Shown one piece after another: positions 8,819-17,539 of a DNA stretch of 64,000 bases (positions are counted from its first letter, which is position 1; every line of letters begins with the position of its first letter). The stretch spans positions 1-64,000 of the forward strand of contig JBBROE010000007.1 in assembly GCA_038229695.1 (NCBI GenBank), in the 5' to 3' direction. Below the pieces are notes generated by a model. It ran no database searches. It was not told where the DNA came from and worked only from the letters and a program-made list of their open reading frames with translations. Made by a program: the position numbers and the translations under genes. This DNA is from JACMLD01 sp038229695 (lineage in GTDB: Bacteria > Bacteroidota > Bacteroidia > Chitinophagales > Chitinophagaceae).

Positions 8819-9639
8819 TTTCGGTCGTTATATTAACAAAAAATGAACAAAAAGATTTACCCCAATGTCTTCATTCAGTGAGGTGGTGTACTGACGTTCA
8901 TGTCCTGGATTGTGGTAGCACGGATCAGACGGTTGACATTGCCGAACGCTTCGGGGCTAATGTCTGTATACACCCCTTTGAAAGCTTTGGGAAGCAAAGG
9001 AATTATGCTTTGGATTATCTGGATCTGAAAAATGAATGGGTGTTATTTCTGGATGCTGATGAGGAGATAACCGATGACTTCCGAGATGATATCTTAAATG
9101 GAGTTAAAGGGGCTTCAAATGATACTGCAGGTTTCTTTTGTTGTTGGAAAATGATGCTTGAAGGCAGGTGGTTGAAGCGTTGCGATAATTTTCCGAAATG
9201 GCAAATGCGCCTCTTGAAGCTCGGTAAGGCTAGGTTTGTTGATTTTGGTCATGGGCAGAAGGAAGCGGAAATATTCGGTAATATACTTTACATAAAAGAG
9301 CCATATATTCATCATGGGTTTTCTAAGGGATGGTATCACTGGATGGAACGACATAATAAGTATTCAACGCTTGAGGCGTCAGATCGCTATCGTAATCGTC
9401 CTCCTTTTAGGCAAATCTTCAGTAAACATGGCAGTAGTCGTAATACGGCCTTAAAATCTTGGTTGAGCCTATTGCCAGGGTGGCCAGCACTGCGGTTTAT
9501 ACAAGCATATATTTTTAATATGGGTTTTACGGAAGGAATGCCGGGATTGATATACTGTTTAAATATTTCGTACTATGAATTTATGATTCAGATAAAAATC
9601 AGAGAAATAAGGGTAGCAAAATTCATATCGTCAAATTGA
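8815..9639 (+). CDS. Glycosyltransferase family 2 (WaaE/KdtX-like)
   Basis: A 274-residue GT-A inverting glycosyltransferase. SVVILTKNEQKDLPQCL opens the nucleotide-binding domain, LDCGSTDQT at 31-39 is the usual second element, and LDADEE at 79-84 is the metal-binding DxD motif. The overall layout, with the WYHWMERHNKYSTLEA segment late in the protein, is that of the WaaE/KdtX beta-1,4-glucosyltransferase-like subgroup. It should act on the cytoplasmic side in repeat-unit assembly. The start overlaps the acyltransferase-3 stop by four bases. A 152 bp gap follows. Confidence 0.87.
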   Translation: MISVVILTKNEQKDLPQCLHSVRWCTDVHVLDCGSTDQTVDIAERFGANVCIHPFESFGKQRNYALDYLDLKNEWVLFLDADEEITDDFRDDILNGVKGASNDTAGFFCCWKMMLEGRWLKRCDNFPKWQMRLLKLGKARFVDFGHGQKEAEIFGNILYIKEPYIHHGFSKGWYHWMERHNKYSTLEASDRYRNRPPFRQIFSKHGSSRNTALKSWLSLLPGWPALRFIQAYIFNMGFTEGMPGLIYCLNISYYEFMIQIKIREIRVAKFISSN

Positions 9640-9791
9640 AAACATTTTGTAGTGCGGTTATCAGCTAAATCATGGCCTAAATTATAGTAACACATATTAC
9701 TTTGTTATCATGGGATGATGGGAATGGGGTTATTCACTCCGAAATGCGATAGCATATTAAATCACATGAATTAAATATTTCCAGGCATAAA

Positions 9792-10712
9792 ATGGGGAGT
9801 TCCAAGGAAACAGTAGTTACTCTTTATGAGAGCCACTATCATTATGGTGTTTCAGCGTTGGTCAATTCGCTGATAGTTTCACAATTTGCTGGAGTTATTA
9901 GGGTTGGCTACCGCGGAAGTCTACCCCCGTGGGTAAATGGATTAAAGAAGCTATCTGAGAGTAATTATATTGTAAATGAAAAAATCAGTCTTGCCTTTAT
10001 TTTAATCGAAACTAAAATGCATTTTGCATACTATAAGCCCTTTTTCTTTCAAAATTTGTTTTTAGAAAACCCGGACATTCGAAGTTTATATTATTTTGAT
10101 CCGGATATAACCGTTCATGCGCCATGGTCTTTCTTTTCTGCATGGCCAATTGGTGGAATAGCTCTGTGCCTTGATAATTGCTACCCCTTTATATCAATAA
10201 ATCACCCTTGGCGTATTGCCTGGAAAAAGATAACAGGTTCTAAAAATACGGCCAATATAGAGTATTATGTGAATAGCGGATTTATAGGCGTGAAAAGAGA
10301 AGATATTGAAATTATTAATCGTTGGGCCGAGGTTACAACAATATTTCAACAATGTGGCGGCGACATTTATAAATTTAATAAGGAAGGGCACGTAGCAATT
10401 AAAACTGACCAGGATCTTCTTAATGCGGTAATCGGGATTTCAGCTGATTTAAACTTTAGTATTATCGGTAAAGAAGGAATGGGTTTTGCTCATCCTGCTT
10501 ATCTTATGAGCCACGCAGTAGATAATATCAAACCCTGGAAAACAAATTATCTCATTAGTCTCTTTCGAAGGGGAAAGCGTCCCAGTTTTGCCGAAAAATC
10601 CTATTTTTACTTTGCAAATTATCCTATTAGGGCTTATCCATACATGGATTTTATGTTAAAAAAGATAAACATGAAGATGGCGGTTGCATTGGGGAGACTG
10701 ATAGGCAACTGA
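9792..10712 (+). CDS. Uncharacterised GT-A-like glycosyltransferase with DPD motif
   Basis: A 306-residue soluble protein. It has the sequence YYFDPDITVHAPWSFF with a DxD-type D103-P-D105 element, and later YVNSGFIGVKREDIEIINRW, a layout like that of nucleotide-diphospho-sugar transferases in which the DxD binds the metal-nucleotide and a second motif holds the acceptor. I do not place it in a named GT family with certainty. The context (GT2 enzyme upstream, Gmd-like dehydratase downstream, same strand) supports a role in repeat-unit synthesis. Gaps of 152 bp before and 104 bp after are larger than elsewhere in the cluster, so it may have its own promoter or be a later insertion. Confidence 0.65.
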   Translation: MGSSKETVVTLYESHYHYGVSALVNSLIVSQFAGVIRVGYRGSLPPWVNGLKKLSESNYIVNEKISLAFILIETKMHFAYYKPFFFQNLFLENPDIRSLYYFDPDITVHAPWSFFSAWPIGGIALCLDNCYPFISINHPWRIAWKKITGSKNTANIEYYVNSGFIGVKREDIEIINRWAEVTTIFQQCGGDIYKFNKEGHVAIKTDQDLLNAVIGISADLNFSIIGKEGMGFAHPAYLMSHAVDNIKPWKTNYLISLFRRGKRPSFAEKSYFYFANYPIRAYPYMDFMLKKINMKMAVALGRLIGN

Positions 10713-10816
10713 CCACATTGAAGCTCTCACGAACACCTAAAATTTTTGACTATTAAAATCGGGCATATTTCTTCTTAATTCTGTTAACAATTCAATTAGT
10801 TTAACTTAAATCTGTA

Positions 10817-11788
10817 ATGAACGTAGCGTTGATAACTGGGGTTACTGGTCAGGACGGATCTTATTTAGCTAATTTTCTTTTGCAAAAGGGGTATAAGGTT
10901 GTCGGTTTGTTACGATCTTCTACAGCGTCTAATACCTTTCGATTAAAATATTTAAAGATTCAAGATAAAATTGAATTAGTTGAATGTGATTTACAGGATT
11001 TAAGTCAGGTAATCAAGATAATACTTGAGACTAAGCCTACTGAGATTTATAATCTAGCTGCCCAAAGTAGCGTATCGCTTTCTTTTAAACAGCCCATCGG
11101 AACAATACAGTTTAATATCAATTCAGTTGTAAATCTCCTTGAGTCTATCCGTTTAATAAACTCGTCAATTAGATTTTATCAGGCATCCAGCAGTGAGATG
11201 TTTGGGAAGATTGACGAGCTTCCAATAACCGAAACCTCGAAATTGCATCCGCTGAGCCCTTATGCGATTTCAAAAGTTGCCGGTCACCATATTACCATCA
11301 ATTACCGCGAGTCTTATGATTTATATGCTTGTTGCGGAATCCTTTTTAATCACGAATCCTACCTTCGGGGTCAAAGTTTTATTGTAAAAAAAGCTATTAG
11401 AGGCGCTTTCGATATTCTTCACGGCAAAATTGATCATATCGAATTTGGAAATCTTGAAGTGAAACGTGACTTCGGTTTTTCTATAAAATATGTCGAGGCA
11501 ATGTGGATGATGTTGCAACAGGGTCGCGCAGACGATTTTGTAATTTCCTCCGGGAAATCACTCTATCTTTATGAAATTGTAAACTACATATTTTATAAAT
11601 TGGGAGTGCCGTTGTCTTTAATAACTACTAATGAATCTTTTTTTCGGCCCACTGATATCATTAATATCTATGGTTCAAGCAAGAAAGCATCAAATATTCT
11701 TGGATGGAATTATGCCATGGATTTCTTTGAAGTTCTAGATATACTAATTGAGGAGGAAAGGGTTAATTATAGCAATCCTGACGTTTGA
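10817..11788 (+). CDS. gmd: GDP-mannose 4,6-dehydratase-like SDR enzyme
   Basis: A 323-residue extended short-chain dehydrogenase. The NAD(P)-binding GVTGQDG lies at 8-14. SSSEMFG at 124-130 and the catalytic Y149-x3-K153 pair (SPYAISKVAGHH) follow, then FNHES, the substrate-loop sequence typical of Gmd. The reaction would convert GDP-D-mannose to GDP-4-keto-6-deoxy-mannose, the precursor of fucose, rhamnose or perosamine. The region after FNHES reads YLRGQSF instead of the commoner PRRGETF, and the protein is slightly shorter than usual Gmd, so a related NDP-hexose dehydratase or reductase is possible. No partner (fcl, rmd or per) is visible in the window. It is the last gene of the plus-strand run and ends 49 bp from a convergent gene. 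Confidence 0.78.
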   Translation: MNVALITGVTGQDGSYLANFLLQKGYKVVGLLRSSTASNTFRLKYLKIQDKIELVECDLQDLSQVIKIILETKPTEIYNLAAQSSVSLSFKQPIGTIQFNINSVVNLLESIRLINSSIRFYQASSSEMFGKIDELPITETSKLHPLSPYAISKVAGHHITINYRESYDLYACCGILFNHESYLRGQSFIVKKAIRGAFDILHGKIDHIEFGNLEVKRDFGFSIKYVEAMWMMLQQGRADDFVISSGKSLYLYEIVNYIFYKLGVPLSLITTNESFFRPTDIINIYGSSKKASNILGWNYAMDFFEVLDILIEEERVNYSNPDV

Positions 11789-11837
11789 GAGACAGCATCT
11801 CCAATCATCGAAATCGGTTTTTAAAATAATTCTAATG

Positions 11838-13184
11838 TTAATCTTCAAGACTAATTTTATTCAATGAAAAATACCTTGATGTTACTGAGTTTTGAATATT
11901 CGCCATGCCTGCCTGGTTTTTTGCATGGAAAGAGGACATTGGATATTCAAGTAGCTTAAAATATTCGTACATTACTTTGTCAATAGAAAGATAATTTTCG
12001 GCAAACTCTCTAGCGCTAGCCTTCTTTTTCGAATGGTCGAGGTACAGCGCAGATTTTATCGCAGCTGTAAGGGAAATCTGATCTTCGGGAATTGCGAGAA
12101 TGCCAAGGTCGTGTTCTATCATTAAATTAAAAAGGCTCGTATTTTTTGGTGCCGTTACAACGGCAAGACCGCCCACGGCGCAAATGGTAGTCAGCTTTGA
12201 AGGTAAAAATAATTCGTTTTCATTTGATTTTTGCAAGATAAGGTGGACGTCAGCTATGTTCAGGAACTCATTGAACTTTTCGGTTGATTGTAATGGCATA
12301 AATATCACATTGGGTAAGGCAAATTTATTAGCCATATCCACCAATCTGTCTTTGTATGGACCAGAGCCACAAATAATAAATTTAATATTTGAAGCCTCTC
12401 GTAACTCCATAGCACTGAATAAAATTGACTGTAATCCTTGCTTCTCTCCGATAGCGCCAGAATACATAACCACCTTATCGGTGGGGAGAAAATTGAATTT
12501 TATTTTTAATTCATCCTTATTATAAATAGGAAAGAACATATTCGTATCCGCCCAGTTAGGGAATAGCAATACCGGTCGGTCACATTTCGATTTTATCTTG
12601 TTAATCATGCCTACCGAGATACTGCTCACGAAATTTGATTTTCGTATTATTAGTCGTTCAAATCCGAACATAATCCTTGCAAGGTGATGAGATTTTATCA
12701 TCCCTAATTCCACGGCGGCATCAATTTGCAAATCTTGAATATGGTAGATGAGTTTGGAATCTTTAAAAGCACGGTAGAATAAACCTAGCAGGCCAAGCTG
12801 AAATGGTGGGGAAACAACCATAACAAAATGGTATTCTTTTTTAAAAAGTAGAATAGTTAACTGGAAAAAGGCAGAAATAAAAAATGAAATGTCGGAAAGT
12901 ACACGCTTAAGCCCAGTCGGAATTTGTGGCACATAGTGTGGGCAACGGTAAACCGATATAGGATCTCCATTTTCTATTTTGCGAATTTCTTTTTTATACC
13001 AATAACTTTTCTTTTCATAAGGTATTTGAATTCTCCAATGGGGATAATATGGATAGGTAGTTATAATCGAACAGTCAAATCCCTGTTGGGCCAGCCAATC
13101 TAACATCTCTGCGTTATATTTTCCTATTCCGGTAGGTTCAGGATAATAGTTACCGCCTAATATTAAAATCCGTGGCTTTTTCAT
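11838..13184 (-). CDS. WcaI-like glycosyltransferase family 4
   Basis: A 448-residue GT-B glycosyltransferase similar in layout to WcaI of colanic acid synthesis. The start KPRILILGGNYYPEPTGIGKYNAEMLDWL is diagnostic for this subgroup, as is TTYPYYPHW. The donor domain begins at VVMYSGAIGEKQGLQSIL. LILQKSNENELFLPSKLTT replaces the usual E-x7-E stretch, as in other WcaI-like proteins. It is transcribed on the minus strand behind the UpxY-like regulator with a 57 bp gap, opposite to the main cluster, and converges with the dehydratase. A short C-terminal extension after the GT fold (from about residue 420) has no recognisable domain. Confidence 0.86.
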   Translation of the reverse strand: MKKPRILILGGNYYPEPTGIGKYNAEMLDWLAQQGFDCSIITTYPYYPHWRIQIPYEKKSYWYKKEIRKIENGDPISVYRCPHYVPQIPTGLKRVLSDISFFISAFFQLTILLFKKEYHFVMVVSPPFQLGLLGLFYRAFKDSKLIYHIQDLQIDAAVELGMIKSHHLARIMFGFERLIIRKSNFVSSISVGMINKIKSKCDRPVLLFPNWADTNMFFPIYNKDELKIKFNFLPTDKVVMYSGAIGEKQGLQSILFSAMELREASNIKFIICGSGPYKDRLVDMANKFALPNVIFMPLQSTEKFNEFLNIADVHLILQKSNENELFLPSKLTTICAVGGLAVVTAPKNTSLFNLMIEHDLGILAIPEDQISLTAAIKSALYLDHSKKKASAREFAENYLSIDKVMYEYFKLLEYPMSSFHAKNQAGMANIQNSVTSRYFSLNKISLED

Positions 13185-13241
13185 TACTATATCTTGGGGT
13201 CGGTAGAAAATAAAATTTATAGAACTAGCTTTTGTAATTTC

Positions 13242-13772
13242 TCATTTAAGTCCTAACAGTCCTGCCAGATTCACAGCAGCCGAAAAACGACCAGTCATTT
13301 TTCGTACTAGCCTGATATTTGTTACCGGTCGAATTTGCGTGACAAGGCAATAACCCATGGTTGGAAGGATAACTCTATCGGCTTGGCGGTCGGTCGAAGT
13401 AAGCTTGGTCATTATAGCATCCAGCGACTCTGCGCGGTCGATCTTATAAACCTTGACGGCAAATGAAATACCGAGAAAGGTTTCCATCTGCTCTATTTCA
13501 GCATCTGGGAATGTGGCCGGGCTATTTCTCCAGTACACCACGTTGTTGATGTACTTGATATTCTTTATCTCAGGTAATAATGTGGGATCGACTTTTACAA
13601 AAAGAATATTTGGTAAAAGGGGGACTGCATGATAGTCCTGGCTCTTCTCGGATTTTAAAATATGATTGACGGGGCTGTAGTATTCGATGTTCCTTTTTTC
13701 AAGTATTCTTTTCACGTTTAATTCGCGTCCTGCGCGTAGTGCAAGAGCATGCCACTTTAAATTTGCATTCAT
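13242..13772 (-). CDS. UpxY-family NusG-like transcription antiterminator
   Basis: A 176-residue NusG paralogue of the UpxY/RfaH type, which binds RNA polymerase at the leader of a polysaccharide operon and suppresses early termination. The N-terminal NGN domain begins WHALALRAGRELNVKRILEKR, with YYSPV and PLLPNILFVKVDP as its core strands. The C-terminal part is short, ending GRFSAAVNLAGLLGLK, with only a weak KOW-like remnant. In Bacteroides such genes are the first of capsule operons. Here the gene leads a two-gene minus-strand unit with the WcaI-like transferase and faces away from the gene-poor 1.4 kb region. Whether it also acts on the opposing plus-strand cluster is not shown by the sequence. 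Confidence 0.85.
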   Translation of the reverse strand: MNANLKWHALALRAGRELNVKRILEKRNIEYYSPVNHILKSEKSQDYHAVPLLPNILFVKVDPTLLPEIKNIKYINNVVYWRNSPATFPDAEIEQMETFLGISFAVKVYKIDRAESLDAIMTKLTSTDRQADRVILPTMGYCLVTQIRPVTNIRLVRKMTGRFSAAVNLAGLLGLK

Positions 13773-13902
13773 ACAATTAGGTTTAGATTGGAATTCAAAC
13801 AGGGTGGACTACTCTTGGTATACAAATCACGTTACCGAGATCTCAAGGTCAATAATGTATAGTCAATGATCTTTCATTGCTACAATCAGATATATTCTTA
13901 AG

Positions 13903-13920
13903 AGAGTAAGAAATTACTCT
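13903..13920. repeat. Short inverted repeat in the upxY upstream region
   Basis: Arms AGAGTAA and TTACTCT flank a GAAA loop, with one more G-T and one A-T pair possible outside. It lies 131 bp upstream of the UpxY-like start and could form a stem in a leader RNA or be a protein-binding site. The same half-site AATTACTCT recurs at 7605-7613. Confidence 0.4.
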
Positions 13921-14049
13921 TTGATCAAACCCAGCAATTTCTAACTATTGCATATGGAGCAAATAAGGAGAGGTAAACAAGTATTTCAATTCGATATTGA
14001 ATAGTGGAATATAAGCGGAAGATCAGTTGGAATTGGACTTAGTGGTCAT

Positions 14050-14057
14050 CAAATATA
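14050..14057 (-). promoter_or_regulatory. Candidate -7 element for the upxY-like unit
   Basis: On the minus strand this reads TATATTTG, an exact match to the Bacteroidota -7 consensus TAnnTTTG. No clear -33 TTTG stands 19-21 bp upstream. If used, transcription would start near 14043 and give a leader of about 270 nt before the UpxY-like gene at 13772, in keeping with the long leaders known for UpxY-controlled operons. The AT-rich setting makes chance matches likely. Confidence 0.3.
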
Positions 14058-15149
14058 GGTAAAAACCCTAATCAGTATATAACAGTTTCCAAATATCTGG
14101 TAATCTAAAACAAATATTTTGCTATTGTGAAAAATATAATGATTTTCTATTTTTTAAATATAGCATTTATCCATTATATGAATTGACCTGGTGTTAAAAT
14201 ATAGCGATTAATGCTGTCTCAAAATGGGAATGTTGGGCGTTTTTTAAATGCAGAATTATCTATTCTGGTGTGATGTCCAATCCCACATTATTTGTTGTCA
14301 ACCAATGCATACTATTCGAAATACTGCTACCGTCCTAACTTATCCTCGCCGGACTGATTTCTCCTTAATTCAGTTTCATGTCTCCTCTTCGGGATATCAT
14401 CTTCAGGCTGTAGTAAAGGCAGCTATGTAAGGTCTTTCTTGGCCATTTTTATAATATCCTGGGCTATCCTGGGCATGTCCAAAAATAATGGTCGATTTGA
14501 TGGATGTAGAGCGCTTCTACCCTTTGAATGGCGACCATACCGAAGATAAACTCAGGCAAGCCCCTTATTGTCGAGACAAACAACTTCTAGTCGTTTCGGC
14601 AGCTGGGAACAAATCACAACGCTGGAATAGTACAATAGCGATTATTCTGTGATCAGATCTAAGTGGATGACCAAGTTGCCGCTACCCGTGACCGTGTTGC
14701 ATGACAGCTCCAAAAGAGCCACCAGAAAAACTGGCGCTACTGTTTTTGGAGGGCGGTTGCAACTTATTGTCGGAATTAGGAACAGAAGTAAAAAAGGACG
14801 ATAAGATGCTCCGATCGATGTAGATAAGATCAACAAAGCTGAACTGGAAAACGGCTGTCATCGTTTTTAGCCGCCTTTTTTCTCTACTTTCTTGGCCAAT
14901 CGAAAAAGTAGGGAAGAAATCTTTTGCGAAAGAACATTTTCCTATACCGCAAGGCCTCCTGGCAGGAGACGTTGCGGGGAAATGAGGATAACATAAAATA
15001 CATCGCCAGCCCCCGCTGCCCCGTGCGTTGCTGTACAAGGGAGTGACACAACGCTGCTGCCCCAAAACCGACTGCCGGCAACCAAAATTAATTTATCGTC
15101 ACGCGCAAATTGGCTTTCTTTGCGCCCATCCGAATCAGCGTTATAAATA

Positions 15150-17492
15150 ATGATTATGTGGGAGTCAATTGCCCGGTTCGTACTGCGTTATAAACTGCCG
15201 CTGCTCAGTATCCTGGCAGCCATCACGGTTTTCATGGGCTGGCAGGCATCCAAAGTGCAGCTCAGCTATGATTTCACGGGGGCCATCCCGACTAATAACG
15301 TCAAGTATGCCAACTACCAGGCTTTTCGCAAAGAATTTGGGGAAGACGGCAACATGATGGTGATGGGCGTGCAGTCGCCCGCGCTGTTCAACGAAGCTAC
15401 CATGGCCGACCTCGCACGGCTGAGCCGTGATCTCAAAAAAATCAGGGGGGTTGAAAATGTACTCAGCATCCCCATGGCGGTCGACCTCATGAAAGATTCC
15501 GCAGCGGGCCGGCTGAAAGGCGTCAATATTTTTGAGGCAGCCGTGGAAGGTGATTCCGCTGTACGACTGCTGCACTTCGACAGCAGCCGCAGCCTGTTCT
15601 TTCGCCTGCCATTTTACCGCAACGTTCTCTATAACCCGGAAACGCATGCGAGCCTCCTCGCTATCCGGGTGAACAAAGACATCCTTTCTTCCAAAGCACG
15701 CACCGGCGTTATTAAAGCAATCACCGATGCCGGCGATCGCTTCGGCGCTGCCCATCATATCGACATGCACTACAGCGGGCTGCCGCTGATAAGAACCGAA
15801 CTCTCTGACCGCATCAAACGAGAGATGCGGTGGTTCCTGATCGGCTCGGTACTGCTTTCGGCGGTCATTCTCCTGTTCTTCTTCCGGAGCATCAGTACCA
15901 TGCTGCTCTCCCTGGCAGTGGTCCTGACCGGCGTGGTGTGGAGCGTGGGTACCCTGCACCTGTTCGCGTACAAAATAAGCCTGCTTACGGTACTCATCCC
16001 GCCGCTGATCGTCGTCATCGGTATCCCCAACTGCATTTACTTTCTGAACAAATACCATATATCGTTTATCGAGAAAGGGGATAAGGAGGCGGCACTGGTG
16101 AAGATGATCAGCAAAATGGGCATCGTCACCCTGTTTTGTAATATCGCGGCTGCGATTGGATTCGCGGTTTTCGCGCTGACGAAAAGCCCGATCCTGAAAG
16201 AATTCGGTGAAGTGGCCGGCATCAACATCCTCGCGTTATTTGTCATTTCCTTTATCCTGATACCGTCCGTATTGTCTTACCTCCCGGTACCCAAAGCCCG
16301 GCATATGCGTTACCTCAGCAACCGTTGGCTGCAGGCGTTGCTGGACAAGCTGGAAATATGGGCCTTGAGGCACCGCACCCTCATCTACGGGCTCACCACC
16401 GTCATCATCGCGTTTTCCGTGGCCGGCATCCTGCGGCTGCGATCCGAAGGGTTTATCGTGGATGACCTGCCGAAGACCGACAGGATCTACACCGATCTGA
16501 AATTTTTTGAACACAATTTCAAAGGGGTAATGCCGCTGGAAATTGTAATCGATACCCGCCAGAAGAACGGGCTACGCAAAAACCCGCTGCAAACCTTCTC
16601 GGCCATTGATTCCCTCTCGGCCTATATCGCTTCCCTGCCCGAAACAGGTAAACCGCTGTCGATAGTGGAAGGATTGAAATTTGCGCGGCAGGCCTATTAT
16701 GACGGTGACAGCAACAGCTACGCGCTGCCCAATGCTTTTGATATCAGCTTCCTGTCGTCTTACTTAAGCATGAAGCCCGACAGCAATGCAAAGAACAATA
16801 CGATGACCAGCCTGCTGAGTTCATTTATGGACAGCAGCCGGCAGAAGGCGCGGATCAGCGTGAACATGGCCGATGTGGGCAGTAAGCGGCTCCCCGCACT
16901 GCTGCAGCAGATCCAGCAGAAAGCCGATCATTATTTTGATTCCACCCGCTATCATGTGGAGCTCACCGGCGCTAGTGTTACGTTCCTGGAAGGCAGCACC
17001 TTTATCATTAAAGGACTGACGGATAGTATACTCTGGGCATTCGGTCTCATTGCCCTCTGTATGCTCTACCTGTTCCGGTCTTTCCGGATCCTTTTTTGTT
17101 CGCTGATCCCCAACGTCATCCCGCTGGTGATCACGGCAGGGGTGATGGGCTGGGTAGGTATTGCCCTTAAACCCTCCACCGTGTTGGTGTTCAGCATTGC
17201 CCTCGGGATCGCGATCGATATTACGATACGGTTCCTGGTGAACTACAAACAGGAACAACGCGATAACCCGGGCGACCAGCAGCAGCTGGTGATCGACACC
17301 ATTCATTCTACCGGCATCAGCATAGTCTATACCTCGATGGTGCTGATTGCGGGGTTCATTATATTTTGTTTCAGTGGTTTCGGCGGCACACAGGCCCTGG
17401 GCTGGCTGACGTCGCTCACGCTGGTGGTGGCAACTTTCACCAACCTTATTCTTTTACCGGCGCTGCTCATCAGCAGCATCCCAAAAAAATAG
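15150..17492 (+). CDS. MMPL/RND-superfamily exporter (HAE-3-like)
   Basis: A 780-residue polytopic protein with two tandem halves, each having one N-terminal helix, a large periplasmic domain and a bundle of five helices. The first half has a helix at about 17-35 and a bundle at about 230-375. The second half starts near residue 425 with its bundle at about 635-775. The motif GIAIDITIRFLVNYKQE near residue 690 is the usual GD/GIxxDY-type element of helix 4 in RND proteins. The length fits the HAE-3/MMPL family, which exports hydrophobic or lipid-like molecules by proton antiport without a membrane-fusion partner. No partner gene is adjacent. A second ATG two codons downstream (15156) could be the start. 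Confidence 0.87.
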   Translation: MIMWESIARFVLRYKLPLLSILAAITVFMGWQASKVQLSYDFTGAIPTNNVKYANYQAFRKEFGEDGNMMVMGVQSPALFNEATMADLARLSRDLKKIRGVENVLSIPMAVDLMKDSAAGRLKGVNIFEAAVEGDSAVRLLHFDSSRSLFFRLPFYRNVLYNPETHASLLAIRVNKDILSSKARTGVIKAITDAGDRFGAAHHIDMHYSGLPLIRTELSDRIKREMRWFLIGSVLLSAVILLFFFRSISTMLLSLAVVLTGVVWSVGTLHLFAYKISLLTVLIPPLIVVIGIPNCIYFLNKYHISFIEKGDKEAALVKMISKMGIVTLFCNIAAAIGFAVFALTKSPILKEFGEVAGINILALFVISFILIPSVLSYLPVPKARHMRYLSNRWLQALLDKLEIWALRHRTLIYGLTTVIIAFSVAGILRLRSEGFIVDDLPKTDRIYTDLKFFEHNFKGVMPLEIVIDTRQKNGLRKNPLQTFSAIDSLSAYIASLPETGKPLSIVEGLKFARQAYYDGDSNSYALPNAFDISFLSSYLSMKPDSNAKNNTMTSLLSSFMDSSRQKARISVNMADVGSKRLPALLQQIQQKADHYFDSTRYHVELTGASVTFLEGSTFIIKGLTDSILWAFGLIALCMLYLFRSFRILFCSLIPNVIPLVITAGVMGWVGIALKPSTVLVFSIALGIAIDITIRFLVNYKQEQRDNPGDQQQLVIDTIHSTGISIVYTSMVLIAGFIIFCFSGFGGTQALGWLTSLTLVVATFTNLILLPALLISSIPKK

Positions 17493-17539
17493 ATCTATTT
17501 CGGCAGCTGAATGCAGCATACGGCTCGTAGAATTGTCAT

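Larger units (their letters stand above)
13773..15149. other. Gene-poor 1.4 kb stretch between exopolysaccharide island and exporter gene
   Basis: No convincing gene is present. The first half (to about 14230) is strongly AT-rich and probably includes the promoter and leader of the UpxY-like unit. At 14213-14225 the sequence GCTGTCTCAAAAT resembles the terminal repeat of IS1182-like insertion sequences. A 54-codon open frame at 14488-14652 ends with KQLLVVSAAGNKSQRW, vaguely like the oxyanion-region segment of subtilases, but is too short to judge. At 14884-14911 the arms CTACTTT and AAAGTAG enclose the palindrome TTGGCCAA, an arrangement reminiscent of dispersed intergenic repeats. The stretch from about 14900 is GC-rich. 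It looks like a scar region made of decayed fragments. Confidence 0.5.

Noticed and set aside
14248..14430. A 60-codon frame in the gene-poor border stretch
   Set aside because: Odd composition with many C, H and S residues and no recognisable motif.
14682..15065. A 127-codon minus-strand frame in the border stretch
   Set aside because: Composition (G/R/C-rich, then S-rich) is that of a chance frame across a repeat-like GC-rich segment.
15165..16058. A 297-codon minus-strand frame inside the MMPL exporter
   Set aside because: Antisense of a clear membrane protein, rich in charged and histidine residues as mirror frames are.
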